NCBI RefSeq assembly: GCF_000732195.1
Contig: NZ_JNNU01000008.1
Location: 186,001-250,000 of the forward strand
DNA: 64,000 nucleotides
Direction of reading: 5' to 3'
Source of the DNA: Neorhizobium vignae
Lineage (GTDB): Bacteria > Pseudomonadota > Alphaproteobacteria > Rhizobiales > Rhizobiaceae
The position numbers were made by a program, and so were the translations under genes. Shown here in pieces: positions 9,449 through 18,927 of this stretch (the stretch's first letter is position 1; each line of letters begins with the position of its first letter). The notes beneath the pieces are model-generated. The model was not told the DNA's origin. It did no database searches and saw only the letters and a program-made list of their open reading frames with translations.

Positions 9449-10432
9449 ATGTTGAAATTTCTAAAAACCATGGCGACAGCGGCGGTACTTGCCGCGCTGT
9501 CCTGGCAGGCGGCGAGCGCCCAGGCAATCGAGAAGAAGGACATCACGATCGGCTTACCGCTCAATACTTCGACGCTGTTGCCGATCTATGTTGCCGATGC
9601 TCAGGGCTTCTTCAAGGAAGAGGGTATCAACGTGAAGATCGTCGCCTTCAAGGGTGGCACGGATCTGGTGCGCGGCATGGTCGCCGGTGCCGTGGATATC
9701 GGCGTTGGCGCGTTCTCGGAAGCGCTTGTCGGGGTCGAAACCGGCCAGGGCGTGAAGATCTTCTACGGCGGCTTCAACATGGCCGTCTTCGACTGGTATT
9801 CGGTGCCGTCGATCAAAACGCTCGAAGAAGCCAAGGGCAAGCGTTTCGGTGTCTCGACCTTCGGTTCATCGACCGACTTCCTGACACGGTATGCGTTGAA
9901 GACCAAGGGCATCGATCCGAAGAGCGAAGTGCAGATCGTCCAGGGCGGTGGATCCGTGCCGCGTCTTGCTGCGATGGAAGCCGGTCAACTCGAAGTCAAC
10001 ATCTTCGCGACGCCCGAAAAGTTCATGGCGGCCGATCGTGGTTTCAACCTGATCCTGCAACAGAAGTCAATCGCACCGGATTTCCCGTTCCACTGCTTTT
10101 ATGCGCGTGAGGACTTCATCAAGAACGATCCGAATGCCATCAAAGCCGTGCTGCGTGGCTTTGCCAAGGCTGTCCGGTGGTCCAAGGCCAACAAAGAGGA
10201 ATCTGTCAAGCTTCTGGCCGCCAAGCTCGGTCTTGAGGAGATCTATCTCAATCGCGGTTATGACGACTTTATCGACGAGATCTTCGAAGACGGCCGTCTG
10301 GCGAGCGAGGCGGGCATGAAGGCCTTCTGGGACGTCGGCATCATGAACGGCACCTATAAGCAACCCATGCCGGTCGAAAAGTATTGGGTCGGCACGTTCC
10401 ACGATACCTACAATGAGTGGAAGCCGAAGTGA
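9449..10432 (+). CDS. ABC importer substrate-binding protein (NMT1/SsuA-like)
   Basis: A 327-residue exported protein. Signal peptide about residues 1-25 (hydrophobic core AAVLAALSWQAA, cleavage after SAQA); strong AGGAGG just before the ATG at 9449. The mature part carries PIYVADAQGFFKEEGINV and DLVRGMVAGAVDIGVG, typical of the nitrate/sulfonate/thiamine-precursor binding family. It is the first of four transporter genes in the operon and should bring the cyclic substrate to the permeases in the periplasm. The ligand is unknown; the family binds small anionic or heterocyclic compounds. Confidence 0.88.
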   Translation: MLKFLKTMATAAVLAALSWQAASAQAIEKKDITIGLPLNTSTLLPIYVADAQGFFKEEGINVKIVAFKGGTDLVRGMVAGAVDIGVGAFSEALVGVETGQGVKIFYGGFNMAVFDWYSVPSIKTLEEAKGKRFGVSTFGSSTDFLTRYALKTKGIDPKSEVQIVQGGGSVPRLAAMEAGQLEVNIFATPEKFMAADRGFNLILQQKSIAPDFPFHCFYAREDFIKNDPNAIKAVLRGFAKAVRWSKANKEESVKLLAAKLGLEEIYLNRGYDDFIDEIFEDGRLASEAGMKAFWDVGIMNGTYKQPMPVEKYWVGTFHDTYNEWKPK

Positions 10433-10493
10433 GCCTTCCATTTGCATGATAATATTATGAGCGCGCGAAGGCCCGCTCCAGGAGGAGGAAGCA

Positions 10494-11288
10494 GTGGCGC
10501 AGATTGAAATCCGCGATCTCGGAATCGATTATCGCAAACCCAAGAGCAACGAGGTGTTCTCTGCCGTCGACAGTGTCGATTTGTCGGTCGAGAAGGGCGA
10601 ATTCGTGACCATCGTCGGCTCCAGCGGCTGCGGCAAGAGCACGCTGCTGATGGCGGTCGCGGGGCTTGTCGACCTGACGCGTGGTTCGATTGAGATCGAT
10701 GGCAAGCGGGTTGACGGACCGGGGCCCGACCGGGCGGTGGTGTTTCAGGAAGCCTCTCTGCTTCCCTGGCGTTCGGTCCGTGGCAACGTCAAGTTCGGGC
10801 TCGAAATGCAGCGCTGGAGCGGCGGTGACCTCAACGAGCGGGCCATGCAGATGATCCGCCTCGTCGGTCTCGGCCGCTTCTCCGACTATCATCCCCACCA
10901 GCTTTCCGGCGGCATGCGCCAGCGCGTCAATATTGCCCGTGCGCTTGCCGTCGATCCAGAAGTGCTGCTTATGGATGAGCCGTTCGGAGCGCTCGATGCT
11001 CAGACTCGCGAGATCATGGGCACCGAACTTTTGCGCATCTGGGAGCGCGCGAAGAAGACGGCTTTGTTCGTCACCCACGACATCGACGAAGCGATATTCC
11101 TGGCCGACAAGATCGTGGTCATGGGTCGCAATCCGGGTCATATCAAGGAAGTGATCAAGGTTGATCTGCCGCGCCCGCGCAATGAGTCAATCCTCGACAG
11201 CGACGCCTTTCACGAATTGCGCAAGCGTCTGCGCGCCCATCTGGCCGAAGACATGTCCAGCATGCAGCTGGTACAGGAGGTCGCATGA
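10494..11288 (+). CDS. ABC importer ATPase (SsuB/TauB type)
   Basis: A 264-residue ATPase starting at GTG 10494 behind GGAGGAGG. Walker A GSSGCGKST at 42-50, Q-loop in VVFQEASLLPW, signature LSGGMRQRVNIARAL, Walker B VLLMDEP and the switch histidine in FVTHDIDEA are all intact. It powers the importer formed with the binding protein upstream and the two permeases downstream, and its stop overlaps the first permease start by 4 bases. Sequence type points to the taurine/nitrate/sulfonate class, not the peptide or amino-acid classes. Confidence 0.92.
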   Translation: MAQIEIRDLGIDYRKPKSNEVFSAVDSVDLSVEKGEFVTIVGSSGCGKSTLLMAVAGLVDLTRGSIEIDGKRVDGPGPDRAVVFQEASLLPWRSVRGNVKFGLEMQRWSGGDLNERAMQMIRLVGLGRFSDYHPHQLSGGMRQRVNIARALAVDPEVLLMDEPFGALDAQTREIMGTELLRIWERAKKTALFVTHDIDEAIFLADKIVVMGRNPGHIKEVIKVDLPRPRNESILDSDAFHELRKRLRAHLAEDMSSMQLVQEVA

Positions 11289-12100
11289 GATCGGCAGAGA
11301 TAACCGCCGAACCGGCGGAGGCCCGACAGCTGTCCCTTTCCTTCCTGCGTCCGTCGCGCTCTGCGATGATCGGGACGCTTGCCGTGCTTGCATTTCTTGT
11401 TCTGTGGCAGATCGCTCCGACGATGGGCTGGGTGAATGGCCGTTTCACCAGCCGCCCTACTGAGGTTCTCCTCGCAGCAATCGATATCTTCCAGAATGAC
11501 GATTTCCTTTATCACGCCCGCATCAGCCTGACGGAATTCGTTGCCGGTTTCGCACTCGCGATCGTGGTATCCGTTCCGCTCGGTGTGCTGCTCGGCACGT
11601 CGAAGATCGCCCGCCACCTGATTGATCCGCCTTTGATGGCGCTCTATATCGCCCCGACGCTGGTGCTGCTACCGATCATGGTGATCTGGCTCGGCATCGA
11701 CATGGCGCCGAAGATCGCAGTCGTTTTCCTGGGCGCTGTCTTCCCGATCGTCCTCAATACCATGGCCGGCATGAGCGAGGCCGACCCGAAGTTTCTCCGC
11801 ATGGCGCGTTCGTTCGGTGCGACCAAGTTCGATATCTTCACGCGCGTCCTCGTACCCGGTTCGCTACCGGCGCTGCTCACCGGCCTGAGGCTCGCCGTTG
11901 GCCGCGCCGTGCTCGGCGTCATCGTCGGCGAACTCTTCGTCTCACAGGCAGGCATTGGGTACCAACTCAATCTTTATGGCTCTGCCATGCGAATCGACCG
12001 CTTGCTCGTTTACGCTCTGATCGTCAGCGCTTTCGGCTACACACTGACCGTCATCGTCCGATCGGTTGAGAACAAGGTCCGCGACTGGAGGTCGAAATGA
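11285..12100 (+). CDS. ABC importer permease 1
   Basis: A 271-residue inner-membrane protein with about six hydrophobic segments and the EAA loop typical of the SsuC/TauC class (the segment EADPKFLRMARSFGATKFDI followed by RVLVPGSLPALLTGLRLAVG). It begins with ATGA overlap to the ATPase and ends with ATGA overlap to the second permease, so the three are translated together. It pairs with the second permease as a heterodimer. Confidence 0.9.
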   Translation: MRSAEITAEPAEARQLSLSFLRPSRSAMIGTLAVLAFLVLWQIAPTMGWVNGRFTSRPTEVLLAAIDIFQNDDFLYHARISLTEFVAGFALAIVVSVPLGVLLGTSKIARHLIDPPLMALYIAPTLVLLPIMVIWLGIDMAPKIAVVFLGAVFPIVLNTMAGMSEADPKFLRMARSFGATKFDIFTRVLVPGSLPALLTGLRLAVGRAVLGVIVGELFVSQAGIGYQLNLYGSAMRIDRLLVYALIVSAFGYTLTVIVRSVENKVRDWRSK

Positions 12101-12876
12101 TCGCCGAATTTTTCTATCGCCGCCAGGCGCTCGTGCTCGGCACCTTGTCGATGATCGGCATCGTGGTTTTCTGGCAGATCGCCGTCGATACCGGTTTCAT
12201 CAATCCGTTCTTCATTTCGACGCCGAGCCAGGTCGCGGCGGAGTTCAAGGTTCAGTTCGAAGACGGTTCGGTCGCCACCAACGTTGCTGCGACACTTTAT
12301 TGTTTCGTCTGGTCACTTGGGCTTGCTGCCCTAGTCGGTACTATCCTCGGCATGCTGGCCGGCTGGTTTGCGGATGTGGAATCGGCGCTGGAGCCGTTCA
12401 TCTGGTTCAAATACTCGGCACCGACTGTCGCCTTCTATCCGCTGTTCGTTGCTGGGCTCGGCTATGGCACGCCGACGATCATCGCGATCGCCTTCCTTTT
12501 CGCCCTAACGCCGATCTATGCCAACACGCTGTCGGGCATCAAGAATACCGATCGTGACCTGGCCCGCGCTGCGCGCTCCTTCGGGGCCAGGCCGCTCGAT
12601 ATCTTCCTGCGCGTCGCCCTGCCGGGGTCCGTGCCGGTGATGATGGCCGGCCTTCGCCTCGGCGTTGGCCGGGCGCTGACGGGTGTTGTGGTTGCCGAAC
12701 TCTTCGGTGCCAATGCAGGTCTCGGTTACGCGATCACCTACTACGGCCAGTTGATGCAGACTACCAAGATGATGGTGTCGATCGTCATCGTGATCGCGCT
12801 CGGTGTGCTGCTGACCCAGATCCTGTCGTTCCTGGAAACAAGGACCGATTCCTGGCGCGTCGATAGCGGCCGCTGA
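12097..12876 (+). CDS. ABC importer permease 2
   Basis: A 259-residue paralogue of the upstream permease, again with about six membrane segments and an EAA loop (DRDLARAARSFGARPLDIF, then ALPGSVPVMMAGLRLGVGRA). Separate permease genes are common in importers for bulkier or pyrimidine-like ligands but do not identify the ligand. An amidohydrolase gene follows after 22 bases. Confidence 0.9.
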   Translation: MIAEFFYRRQALVLGTLSMIGIVVFWQIAVDTGFINPFFISTPSQVAAEFKVQFEDGSVATNVAATLYCFVWSLGLAALVGTILGMLAGWFADVESALEPFIWFKYSAPTVAFYPLFVAGLGYGTPTIIAIAFLFALTPIYANTLSGIKNTDRDLARAARSFGARPLDIFLRVALPGSVPVMMAGLRLGVGRALTGVVVAELFGANAGLGYAITYYGQLMQTTKMMVSIVIVIALGVLLTQILSFLETRTDSWRVDSGR

Positions 12877-12898
12877 AGACAATCCGAGGACAAGTCTG

Positions 12899-13909
12899 GT
12901 GAAGATCATCGATTCCCATTTCCACTGGTGGCCGCGGTCGATCTTCGAACCGCTTTTGAAGCGCGAAGATTTCCCGAAGGCTGTCGTGAACGCGCGTGGT
13001 GGCTATACCTATCACGGCGCCAACGGACGCCGCGGCACGGTCGCGAGCTGGAAGGAGTGGTTCGATCTGGACGAGCAGCTCGCCTATATGGACAGCCTCG
13101 GTCATGACATTTCGGTGGTCTGCTCCATCGGTCCGCTGTCAATCTACTTCTCGGAGCTGCCGGTCGAGGAAGGCCGCGACGCGGCGCTCGCCTGGAACGA
13201 GGAAATGGCCTGGGCGCAGCGGCGTTATCCCGGCCGTGTCTGGGCCTCGGCCGCAATTCCCCTAGTCGATACGCGAGTTGCGGTCGAAGTGCTCGACGAC
13301 GCCGTCAACCGGCTCGGTCTGATGGGCATCAATCTACCGGGCAGCGTCGGCAAGGACGGCATGATCGACGATGTCCGGCTGGAGCCCCTTTATGAGCGAG
13401 TTGCGGAACTCGGGCTGCCGATATTCCTGCATCCGACTGATGCGGTTTTCGCCGATGTTATGCAGGGCTATAATGACGCCCTGCACCTGAGCCTCGGCCG
13501 CGTGGTGGAAGTGAGCGCGGCCGCCTCGCGGCTCATCCTCTCCGGCATGATGGAGCGTCATCCGGGCCTCAAGATCGTCATGTCACATACGGGCGGTGCG
13601 CTGCCATATCAATCCGGTCGCATGGACAAGAATTCAAAGACTGCGGGCCTGACCAAGCCGGCCAGCCATTATTTGCGTCAGATGTTCACCGACACGGTTT
13701 CGCCGCATTCCGCCGGCCAGAAGTTCGCGATCGAATATTTCGGCGCCGACAACGTCATGTACGGTACAGACTATCCCTGCTGGGATCCGGCTGTCTGCCT
13801 GAAGCTTCTCGATGAGATCGAGATGAGCGCCGCCACCAAGCAGAAGATCTTCCACGATAACGCGGTGCGGATCCTCGGCCTCAAAACCTCTGGGTCCGCG
13901 GCCGCGTAA
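12899..13909 (+). CDS. ACMSD-like amidohydrolase (Amidohydro_2 family)
   Basis: A 336-residue TIM-barrel hydrolase/decarboxylase starting at GTG 12899 behind CCGAGGA. Metal-site motifs: HxH in MKIIDSHFHWWP (H7, H9), the barrel histidines in IFLHPTD and VMSHTGGALP, and the aspartate in MYGTDYPCW. The family includes 2-amino-3-carboxymuconate-semialdehyde decarboxylase, gamma-resorcylate decarboxylase and lactonases. As last gene of the operon it may decarboxylate or hydrolyse a product of the hydantoinase and M24-like enzymes; the exact reaction is unknown. Confidence 0.82.
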   Translation: MKIIDSHFHWWPRSIFEPLLKREDFPKAVVNARGGYTYHGANGRRGTVASWKEWFDLDEQLAYMDSLGHDISVVCSIGPLSIYFSELPVEEGRDAALAWNEEMAWAQRRYPGRVWASAAIPLVDTRVAVEVLDDAVNRLGLMGINLPGSVGKDGMIDDVRLEPLYERVAELGLPIFLHPTDAVFADVMQGYNDALHLSLGRVVEVSAAASRLILSGMMERHPGLKIVMSHTGGALPYQSGRMDKNSKTAGLTKPASHYLRQMFTDTVSPHSAGQKFAIEYFGADNVMYGTDYPCWDPAVCLKLLDEIEMSAATKQKIFHDNAVRILGLKTSGSAAA

Positions 13910-14272
13910 ATGCGCTTGATGGAGGGCGTTGATAGCACCCACGATCCAGCGTCTTGAATGCATGTGTACGCGACCACCAATACGCATCGCTACCGATCAA
14001 GCTCGCTGACCAAGATCGTGGCGAGAGATCAACCAGCGTTGTTTTCGGTATTGCGGCCGCAGTCGCAGCGACCGGATTGGAGCGAGAGTGGTAGTGCAGG
14101 TTTAGACGGCTTCGTGAAATATTGCAGCCTTTCTCATCATTGCCGGCCGTATCGCCTGCACTTTTCCCTTGGCGACGGAGACGGCCTTCATCCGGAACCT
14201 TTTGCCACTCATCCCGATTGGAATGTAGCGATCCGCGCAAACGGCGGACGGTGACACCATCGGGAGGATGAG
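13910..14272. other. intergenic stretch, no gene seen
   Basis: The stretch holds only short frames without family resemblance. A GGGAGG site at its end serves the next small gene. No convincing terminator hairpin was found after the amidohydrolase. Confidence 0.4.
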
Positions 14273-14680
14273 TTGAACGCCAACATTTCGGCTGCGATAC
14301 GCGCCGTGCCATCTGAAGCGAGAGAGGCCATTGCCGACGCTCGGGGTCACTGGGCCTTTTTGGCAATCGGCCTGGCGATCGCCGCCTTGGTTATCGCTTT
14401 CCTGAACTACGAATTCAGCGGGTTCCTCGCATCATTGGCGATCGGTGTAGGTATGGTGTTGTTCTGTGCCACGACATTGATTGGCGGGCTTGCAAGCTGG
14501 TTGTTTTTCACCGGCCTGCTTTGGAGGAGGTCGAAGACCCACGCGCCGCCACGCCGGCTACGCCGGCTGGCGGACGATGACATACCAAGGCGGTTCTGGT
14601 TCTGCGGGTTTCTTGCCACCCTCCTCTGGATTGTTCCGCTATATGCCCTGGCGCTGGGCATCGTCTCAGCCACCGAGTAA
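14273..14680 (+). CDS. small membrane protein, unknown function
   Basis: A 135-residue protein starting at TTG 14273, with GGGAGG 6-11 bases upstream. It has three predicted membrane segments (about 28-45, 48-74 and 105-130) separated by a short basic Arg-rich loop (RRSKTHAPPRRLRRL). I do not recognise a family. A related-looking small gene follows after a gap, but the pair cannot be tied to any pathway. Confidence 0.5.
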   Translation: MNANISAAIRAVPSEAREAIADARGHWAFLAIGLAIAALVIAFLNYEFSGFLASLAIGVGMVLFCATTLIGGLASWLFFTGLLWRRSKTHAPPRRLRRLADDDIPRRFWFCGFLATLLWIVPLYALALGIVSATE

Positions 14681-14799
14681 GCGGCTGGCAGCGATGGACG
14701 CCAATCAACGGGGCACCCGCCTTAGAGATCCTGCAACGCCGGTCCCTTGGTCGATTCCATGAACCCGGCCTGAATGCGGTAGGATAACCGCTTTATCGG

Positions 14800-15318
14800 T
14801 TGGAAGGCACCCGCGCCCAGGGTGGCCCCCGGATCCCTCCGCTTTTCACTTGGCCGCTCTGGATAAATTGGCTATTCGCCAAGCCTCAGTGCCTGGACGA
14901 GGACGATGCGTTGACTGGACCAAAGACATATACCATCCCTGCGGCATGGTTGACGCCATTGCCGGCCGACTACAAAATCCCGCTCTGGAGGTGGATCCTG
15001 CTGCCGGCTTCGGCATGGATGCTGTCCCGGAATGGTGGTCAATGGGTCGGCGGCGAGTTCTCCATCCGATTAAGCGCCGTTCATTTTGCGAGAAAAGGCT
15101 TGATCAAAACCGGCAGACCGGCAGAGTGGAGCATACCCTTTGCCCGGATCCACGGCATCAGCTCAAAGAAGGGTATTGCGTCGGAGATTATCGAGATCCA
15201 TCACACGGATGGAAAGACGAAGATTATGAGCGTCAGAGCGGAAGAATTCATCGAACTTCTTCGTGTCTCAGTCTCAACGGGCAGGAGCGGCGCGAATGAG
15301 GATGCATCTCGCCCTTAG
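14800..15318 (+). CDS. hypothetical protein
   Basis: An open frame of 172 codons with a possible TTG start (a stop lies just upstream at 14785) and no clear ribosome-binding site. There is a Trp-rich N-terminal half with one likely membrane segment (WRWILLPASAWML). The C-terminal half reads like a small beta domain (EIIEIHHTDGKTKIMSVRAEEFIELL), faintly like a PH/YdbT-type membrane-associated domain. Amino-acid composition is protein-like, unlike the opposite strand. Function and start are uncertain. Confidence 0.4.
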   Translation: MEGTRAQGGPRIPPLFTWPLWINWLFAKPQCLDEDDALTGPKTYTIPAAWLTPLPADYKIPLWRWILLPASAWMLSRNGGQWVGGEFSIRLSAVHFARKGLIKTGRPAEWSIPFARIHGISSKKGIASEIIEIHHTDGKTKIMSVRAEEFIELLRVSVSTGRSGANEDASRP

Positions 15319-15629
15319 GTCAAGACCACGAGGGTAAAACCTTCGAGCATCGGTTCAACATCTCGAACCGGACGTGACACGCACGGAAAAGACTGCCTCC
15401 ACAAGCCTCCGCCATCATCCGCTTCAACCGTACCGCAAATCGTCTCAATCTCCGGCGGCGAGGCGTCGATCCACTTGATTTCCGCGTCGAGCATTACGGG
15501 CACGCTCGCCCCTCCGGCAGCGCCGCCAGCGCCATCCCGCGCTACCGGCGATCCAATGGGCTCTTCCTTCCCGCCAAAGCGCGAAAACGCCGGCAGCGGC
15601 TTGTGCCGCCTTGTTTGTGCACAATTCAA
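15315..15629 (-). CDS. possible small hypothetical protein
   Basis: A 104-codon frame on the minus strand, convergent with the preceding gene and overlapping its end by 4 bases. The C-terminal part (MLDAEIKWIDASPPEIETI, then ESFPCV-like and LEGFTLVVL segments) has balanced composition, whereas the N-terminal 35 residues look non-coding. The true start may be internal or the gene may be broken at its 5' end. No family recognised. Confidence 0.25.
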   Translation of the reverse strand: MNCAQTRRHKPLPAFSRFGGKEEPIGSPVARDGAGGAAGGASVPVMLDAEIKWIDASPPEIETICGTVEADDGGGLWRQSFPCVSRPVRDVEPMLEGFTLVVLT

Positions 15630-16001
15630 CGGCCCCTGCTCCCTCTGCAGAACGACAACGCGCTGTGCCGATCAAGCAAAGCTGTGGGAACGCCCCGGAC
15701 GCCCGTGAAACAGGATTGCCGCAAACGGAAAAGGAGCCACCCAACGCCAGCAGGCGACCGGCTTTCTCCACAGAATACACTTGTCCGTTTGGAACAGCAG
15801 CGTTTCAATTTTTCAGCCCCTTACGTCCAGGTGGATAGAAACCTCTCTATAAAATTAAACCAATATTAAGGGCCGGGCCGTTCGCTGGATCGACAGTGTC
15901 TGCACGGCACAGCCATAATCCTTGATCGTGAATGCCTTTTATCTCGAGTGAGACATGGCTCCCGCTCAGCAAGTCGATTTTAGCCCGCAGCGGAGTTCCC
16001 C
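15630..16001. other. intergenic stretch upstream of the diguanylate cyclase
   Basis: No gene, tRNA or hairpin terminator was recognised. An AT-rich patch near 15840-15870 could contain the promoter of the downstream gene, but no clear -35/-10 pair is visible. Confidence 0.35.
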
Positions 16002-17567
16002 ATGTTCATTCGCGTACTCGATTGCATCAGCACCGACCATAATCCGACGCTTGTCATCCTGGCGATTGTTGTCGCGCTCTCTTCGGGCTTTGCCCTGTTT
16101 ACCATCCTCGACCATGCCAGAGCGCGGTCGGGACGTATGAAGATCGTGTGGGCATCGGTGGCTGCCCTCGCAGCAGGTGGCGGGATCTGGTCGACGCACT
16201 TCATCGCCATGCTGGGTTTTCAACCTGCTGCTTTTGTGAGCTACGATGTGGGTCTCACAGCAGTGTCGGCCTTTTTTGCAATCGCCTTTGCCGCAACGGC
16301 GATGCCCCTGTTACTGTCGCCTGGCCTTGTCAACGCTCTCGCGGGCGGTCTCCTTCTCAGCGCCGCAATTGGCATCATGCACTTCATCGGCATGAGGGCT
16401 TTGTTATTTGCCGGCACTTTCGAATGGCATTTGCCGCTCGTTGCGCTTTCGCTCGGCGCGGGCAGCTCACTGGTGATCGCGGCGACATTCGCTGGACGCC
16501 GACGTGCTTCCGTCGGATCTCGGCTTGCAGCGGGAGCCCTGTTCGGTGCCGCTATCTGCATACTGCATTTTACCGCGATGAGTGCCGCCCTTTTTCGGAC
16601 AGACCCGTCTCTCCAAGTTGCGGATGGGAACCTGTCGGAATTTCTCCTCGGGCTCTCCGTTGCCGTGGTCACAACATTGATCGCGATCTTCAGTCTGGTG
16701 ACGGTTATGTTTGATCGACGTGCTCATGACGCGAGCGTCGACGCCCAACAGATGCGATGCATTCTCAAGGCCGCGCAGATCGGTATCCTTGTTTGTCAGG
16801 ATGATGAAGTCATCACGGCCAACACGGCATTCGAGCGGTTGGTAGGCTGTGAAGGGTCAAGTATCGAAGGTCGTGCCGTTGCCGACTTTTTTGACCTCCC
16901 GGCAGGCGCCGATCGTCATGCACCTCGCCTTTTCGAGACTGAAGGACAACTAAAGACGGCCAATGGGGTGCGGGTGGACGTGGCGCTCAACACAACACCG
17001 ATCCTGTCCGGAGGCACGTTGCGACATCTCGTGGAAGTTCGCGATATTGGCGAGCATAAACGTGCTCGTGATCGTTGGCACTACCTCGCGAACCATGACG
17101 AGTTGACGGGACTTCCCAATCGGAGGCTGTTACATGCCGAGCTGCGAAAAGGAGCACTGTCCCATCAGGAGTTTGGGCTGCTGTGGATCGATCTCGATCG
17201 TTTCAAGGAAGTCAATGACACGCATGGGCATGCAATCGGAGATGCTCTTCTCCATGCGGTGGCGCAGCGCTTCCGTTCTGTTCTGGATAAACGGCACCTG
17301 CTTGCGCGGGTTGGTGGAGATGAGTTTGTTGTTCTGTTCAAGCATTCATCAGGACAAAGCGATCCTGCCTTCGCAGCTGAAAGCCTGCTGCATGCAATGA
17401 CCGATCCGATTGTCGTTGACGGTCAAGTGCTGGAGGTCGGAATTTCTATCGGTCTGGCAAGGTACCCTCACGACGCGAAGTCGGCAGACGCTTTGATGCG
17501 GCGAGCCGATCTTGCTCTTTATGAGGCGAAAAAGACCGGCCGCAGTCGCTACGCCGCCGCGTCGTGA
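16002..17567 (+). CDS. MHYT-PAS-GGDEF diguanylate cyclase
   Basis: A 521-residue inner-membrane signalling protein that should make cyclic di-GMP from two GTP. The N-terminal MHYT sensor (about 10-240) has about seven membrane helices and three motif copies (THFIAM, MHFIGM, LHFTAM), thought in this family to bind a metal and sense oxygen, CO or NO. A short PAS-like domain lies at about 250-350. The GGDEF domain (about 360-520) has DELTGLPNRR, the metal aspartate in IDLDRFKEVND and an intact VGGDEFV active-site loop. No EAL domain follows, so it is a cyclase only. CGGAG precedes the ATG. It stands alone, with no operon partner. Confidence 0.9.
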   Translation: MFIRVLDCISTDHNPTLVILAIVVALSSGFALFTILDHARARSGRMKIVWASVAALAAGGGIWSTHFIAMLGFQPAAFVSYDVGLTAVSAFFAIAFAATAMPLLLSPGLVNALAGGLLLSAAIGIMHFIGMRALLFAGTFEWHLPLVALSLGAGSSLVIAATFAGRRRASVGSRLAAGALFGAAICILHFTAMSAALFRTDPSLQVADGNLSEFLLGLSVAVVTTLIAIFSLVTVMFDRRAHDASVDAQQMRCILKAAQIGILVCQDDEVITANTAFERLVGCEGSSIEGRAVADFFDLPAGADRHAPRLFETEGQLKTANGVRVDVALNTTPILSGGTLRHLVEVRDIGEHKRARDRWHYLANHDELTGLPNRRLLHAELRKGALSHQEFGLLWIDLDRFKEVNDTHGHAIGDALLHAVAQRFRSVLDKRHLLARVGGDEFVVLFKHSSGQSDPAFAAESLLHAMTDPIVVDGQVLEVGISIGLARYPHDAKSADALMRRADLALYEAKKTGRSRYAAAS

Positions 17568-17919
17568 GTCTTGCGTTGGCGATGATAAGGCCAGGATGGT
17601 CGCGATCCGGATGCCTTGCGGTCCCACTTCATCCAAGGGAGCCGATAGGTCTCGCGCGCCCTGCGATCCACCCTTTGCCCGTCAAGTGACAATGTGGCCC
17701 GGAGGGTCACTCGGTGATGGAGTATGGGAAACGTGAAAAGGTCGAGCGATCACGTATGGCCGAATTGGGAGGCGCTCTCCGGCACGTGGTGTCAGCTTCC
17801 CAGCACCGCAGCATGGAACCGGATACACATGATCGCAAACGCCTGCTGCCGACGCGCGCGTGAGTGCGAGCCTCAACCAAGCTACCGCATTGTCCTGCGG
17901 GCCATGGTCCCTGATGGGG
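17568..17919. other. intergenic stretch between convergent genes
   Basis: About 350 bases between the diguanylate cyclase and the convergent secreted protein. No gene or strong terminator hairpin was recognised. Confidence 0.4.
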
Positions 17920-18741
17920 TTAAAACGGCCTCAGTGCCTCAGGGACCGGATAGCGTTTGCCGTCATGGCTAAGTCGCGTTCGTGCGGTTACATCGTTGCG
18001 GCTCCGTTCGCCGCAATCCCCCTTCTTGTCGACCGCGGCGGTGCTTGAGGAGGTTTTCTCGGTCACCACGATGTCCGCATAGCCGCTGGCGCCAATTTTC
18101 CCCATCGCAAGAGTCCTCGTCGTGCGCGTAAAGGTTCCGGCACAACTCCCGTCCCACTCGCCACTGCCGCTGATCACAACGATGCCGTCCAGTACCGGCT
18201 TCAGCTGCCCGCTGCCGATCGTATAGAGCGACAGGCTCACCTCCTCAATGGGATTGACGCGTGACGCTCCTTCCTTGGCCAGCCGCAGACCAAACGCGAT
18301 CTGCCGGTCTGCCAGCTGATATCGCGCCGTATCAAACGTGATCGACTTGATCGCAATCGCGTCGTCGACGATCCGTTCTTTAAGGCGCAGGCGCTGTTGC
18401 ACCTTGAGGGTCGAGGCATCCAGCACGAGGAGTTCAAGGTCACCCGTTGTCTGTGTTTCCGACACTTGCGTGATGAGCGGAATGGCAACCAGCAATCGTT
18501 CCGGATAGGATGGCCATATCCGGCAGACAACTGGGTGTCGCCCGTCACCTGAACCCTTCTCCTCTTCCGGCACGAAGATCGTTGCCCCATCGGCGACAAA
18601 TTCCGTCTCGGACGTCTTTTCGGCAGTTGGATAGGCTTGGGCGATGATTGCAGCCGTCTCAGTTCCGCATCCGCCTTCGGCGGCCAATGCGGCTTCCGCG
18701 AGGAGGAGAAAGGCGCAGGTGATGAGGAGGCGGCGCATCAT
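17920..18741 (-). CDS. exported protein of unknown function
   Basis: A 273-residue protein with a clear signal peptide (MMRRLLITCAFLLLAEAALA, cleavage near residue 20). The mature part has two early cysteines (GGC-GTE and VVCRIW) and two late ones, suggesting disulfides in the periplasm, and is rich in beta-type sequence (DLELLVLDASTLKVQQRLRL). No catalytic motif or known family is evident. It is transcribed alone, convergent with the diguanylate cyclase. The signal peptide and codon pattern make it a real gene. Confidence 0.7.
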   Translation of the reverse strand: MMRRLLITCAFLLLAEAALAAEGGCGTETAAIIAQAYPTAEKTSETEFVADGATIFVPEEEKGSGDGRHPVVCRIWPSYPERLLVAIPLITQVSETQTTGDLELLVLDASTLKVQQRLRLKERIVDDAIAIKSITFDTARYQLADRQIAFGLRLAKEGASRVNPIEEVSLSLYTIGSGQLKPVLDGIVVISGSGEWDGSCAGTFTRTTRTLAMGKIGASGYADIVVTEKTSSSTAAVDKKGDCGERSRNDVTARTRLSHDGKRYPVPEALRPF

Positions 18742-18777
18742 GACAATATCTCTGAAAGGCGATCAGGGTCGCACACG

Positions 18778-18927
18778 TCAACGCCTGTACGAAGGCGGCG
18801 GCGCGATTGGGCTTGGGTTCAGGCTCACCCATTCGACTGCCGGCTCGTTTAACCGCTGTGTATCGCCATACCTGCGCTTGACCTCACTGACAAGAGTTCC
18901 GGCCTCCTTGAGCTCGAGTACCGGCAT
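18778..18927 (-). pseudogene. C-terminal fragment of a small unknown protein
   Basis: A 49-codon frame (MPVLELKEAGTLVSEVKRR at the start, ending PIAPPPSYRR) with convincing protein-like composition. It is not preceded by a ribosome-binding site and lies just downstream, in another frame, of the fragment at 18849-19142. I read the two as the back and front of one gene split by a frameshift near 18930, although two separate small genes are possible. Confidence 0.4.
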
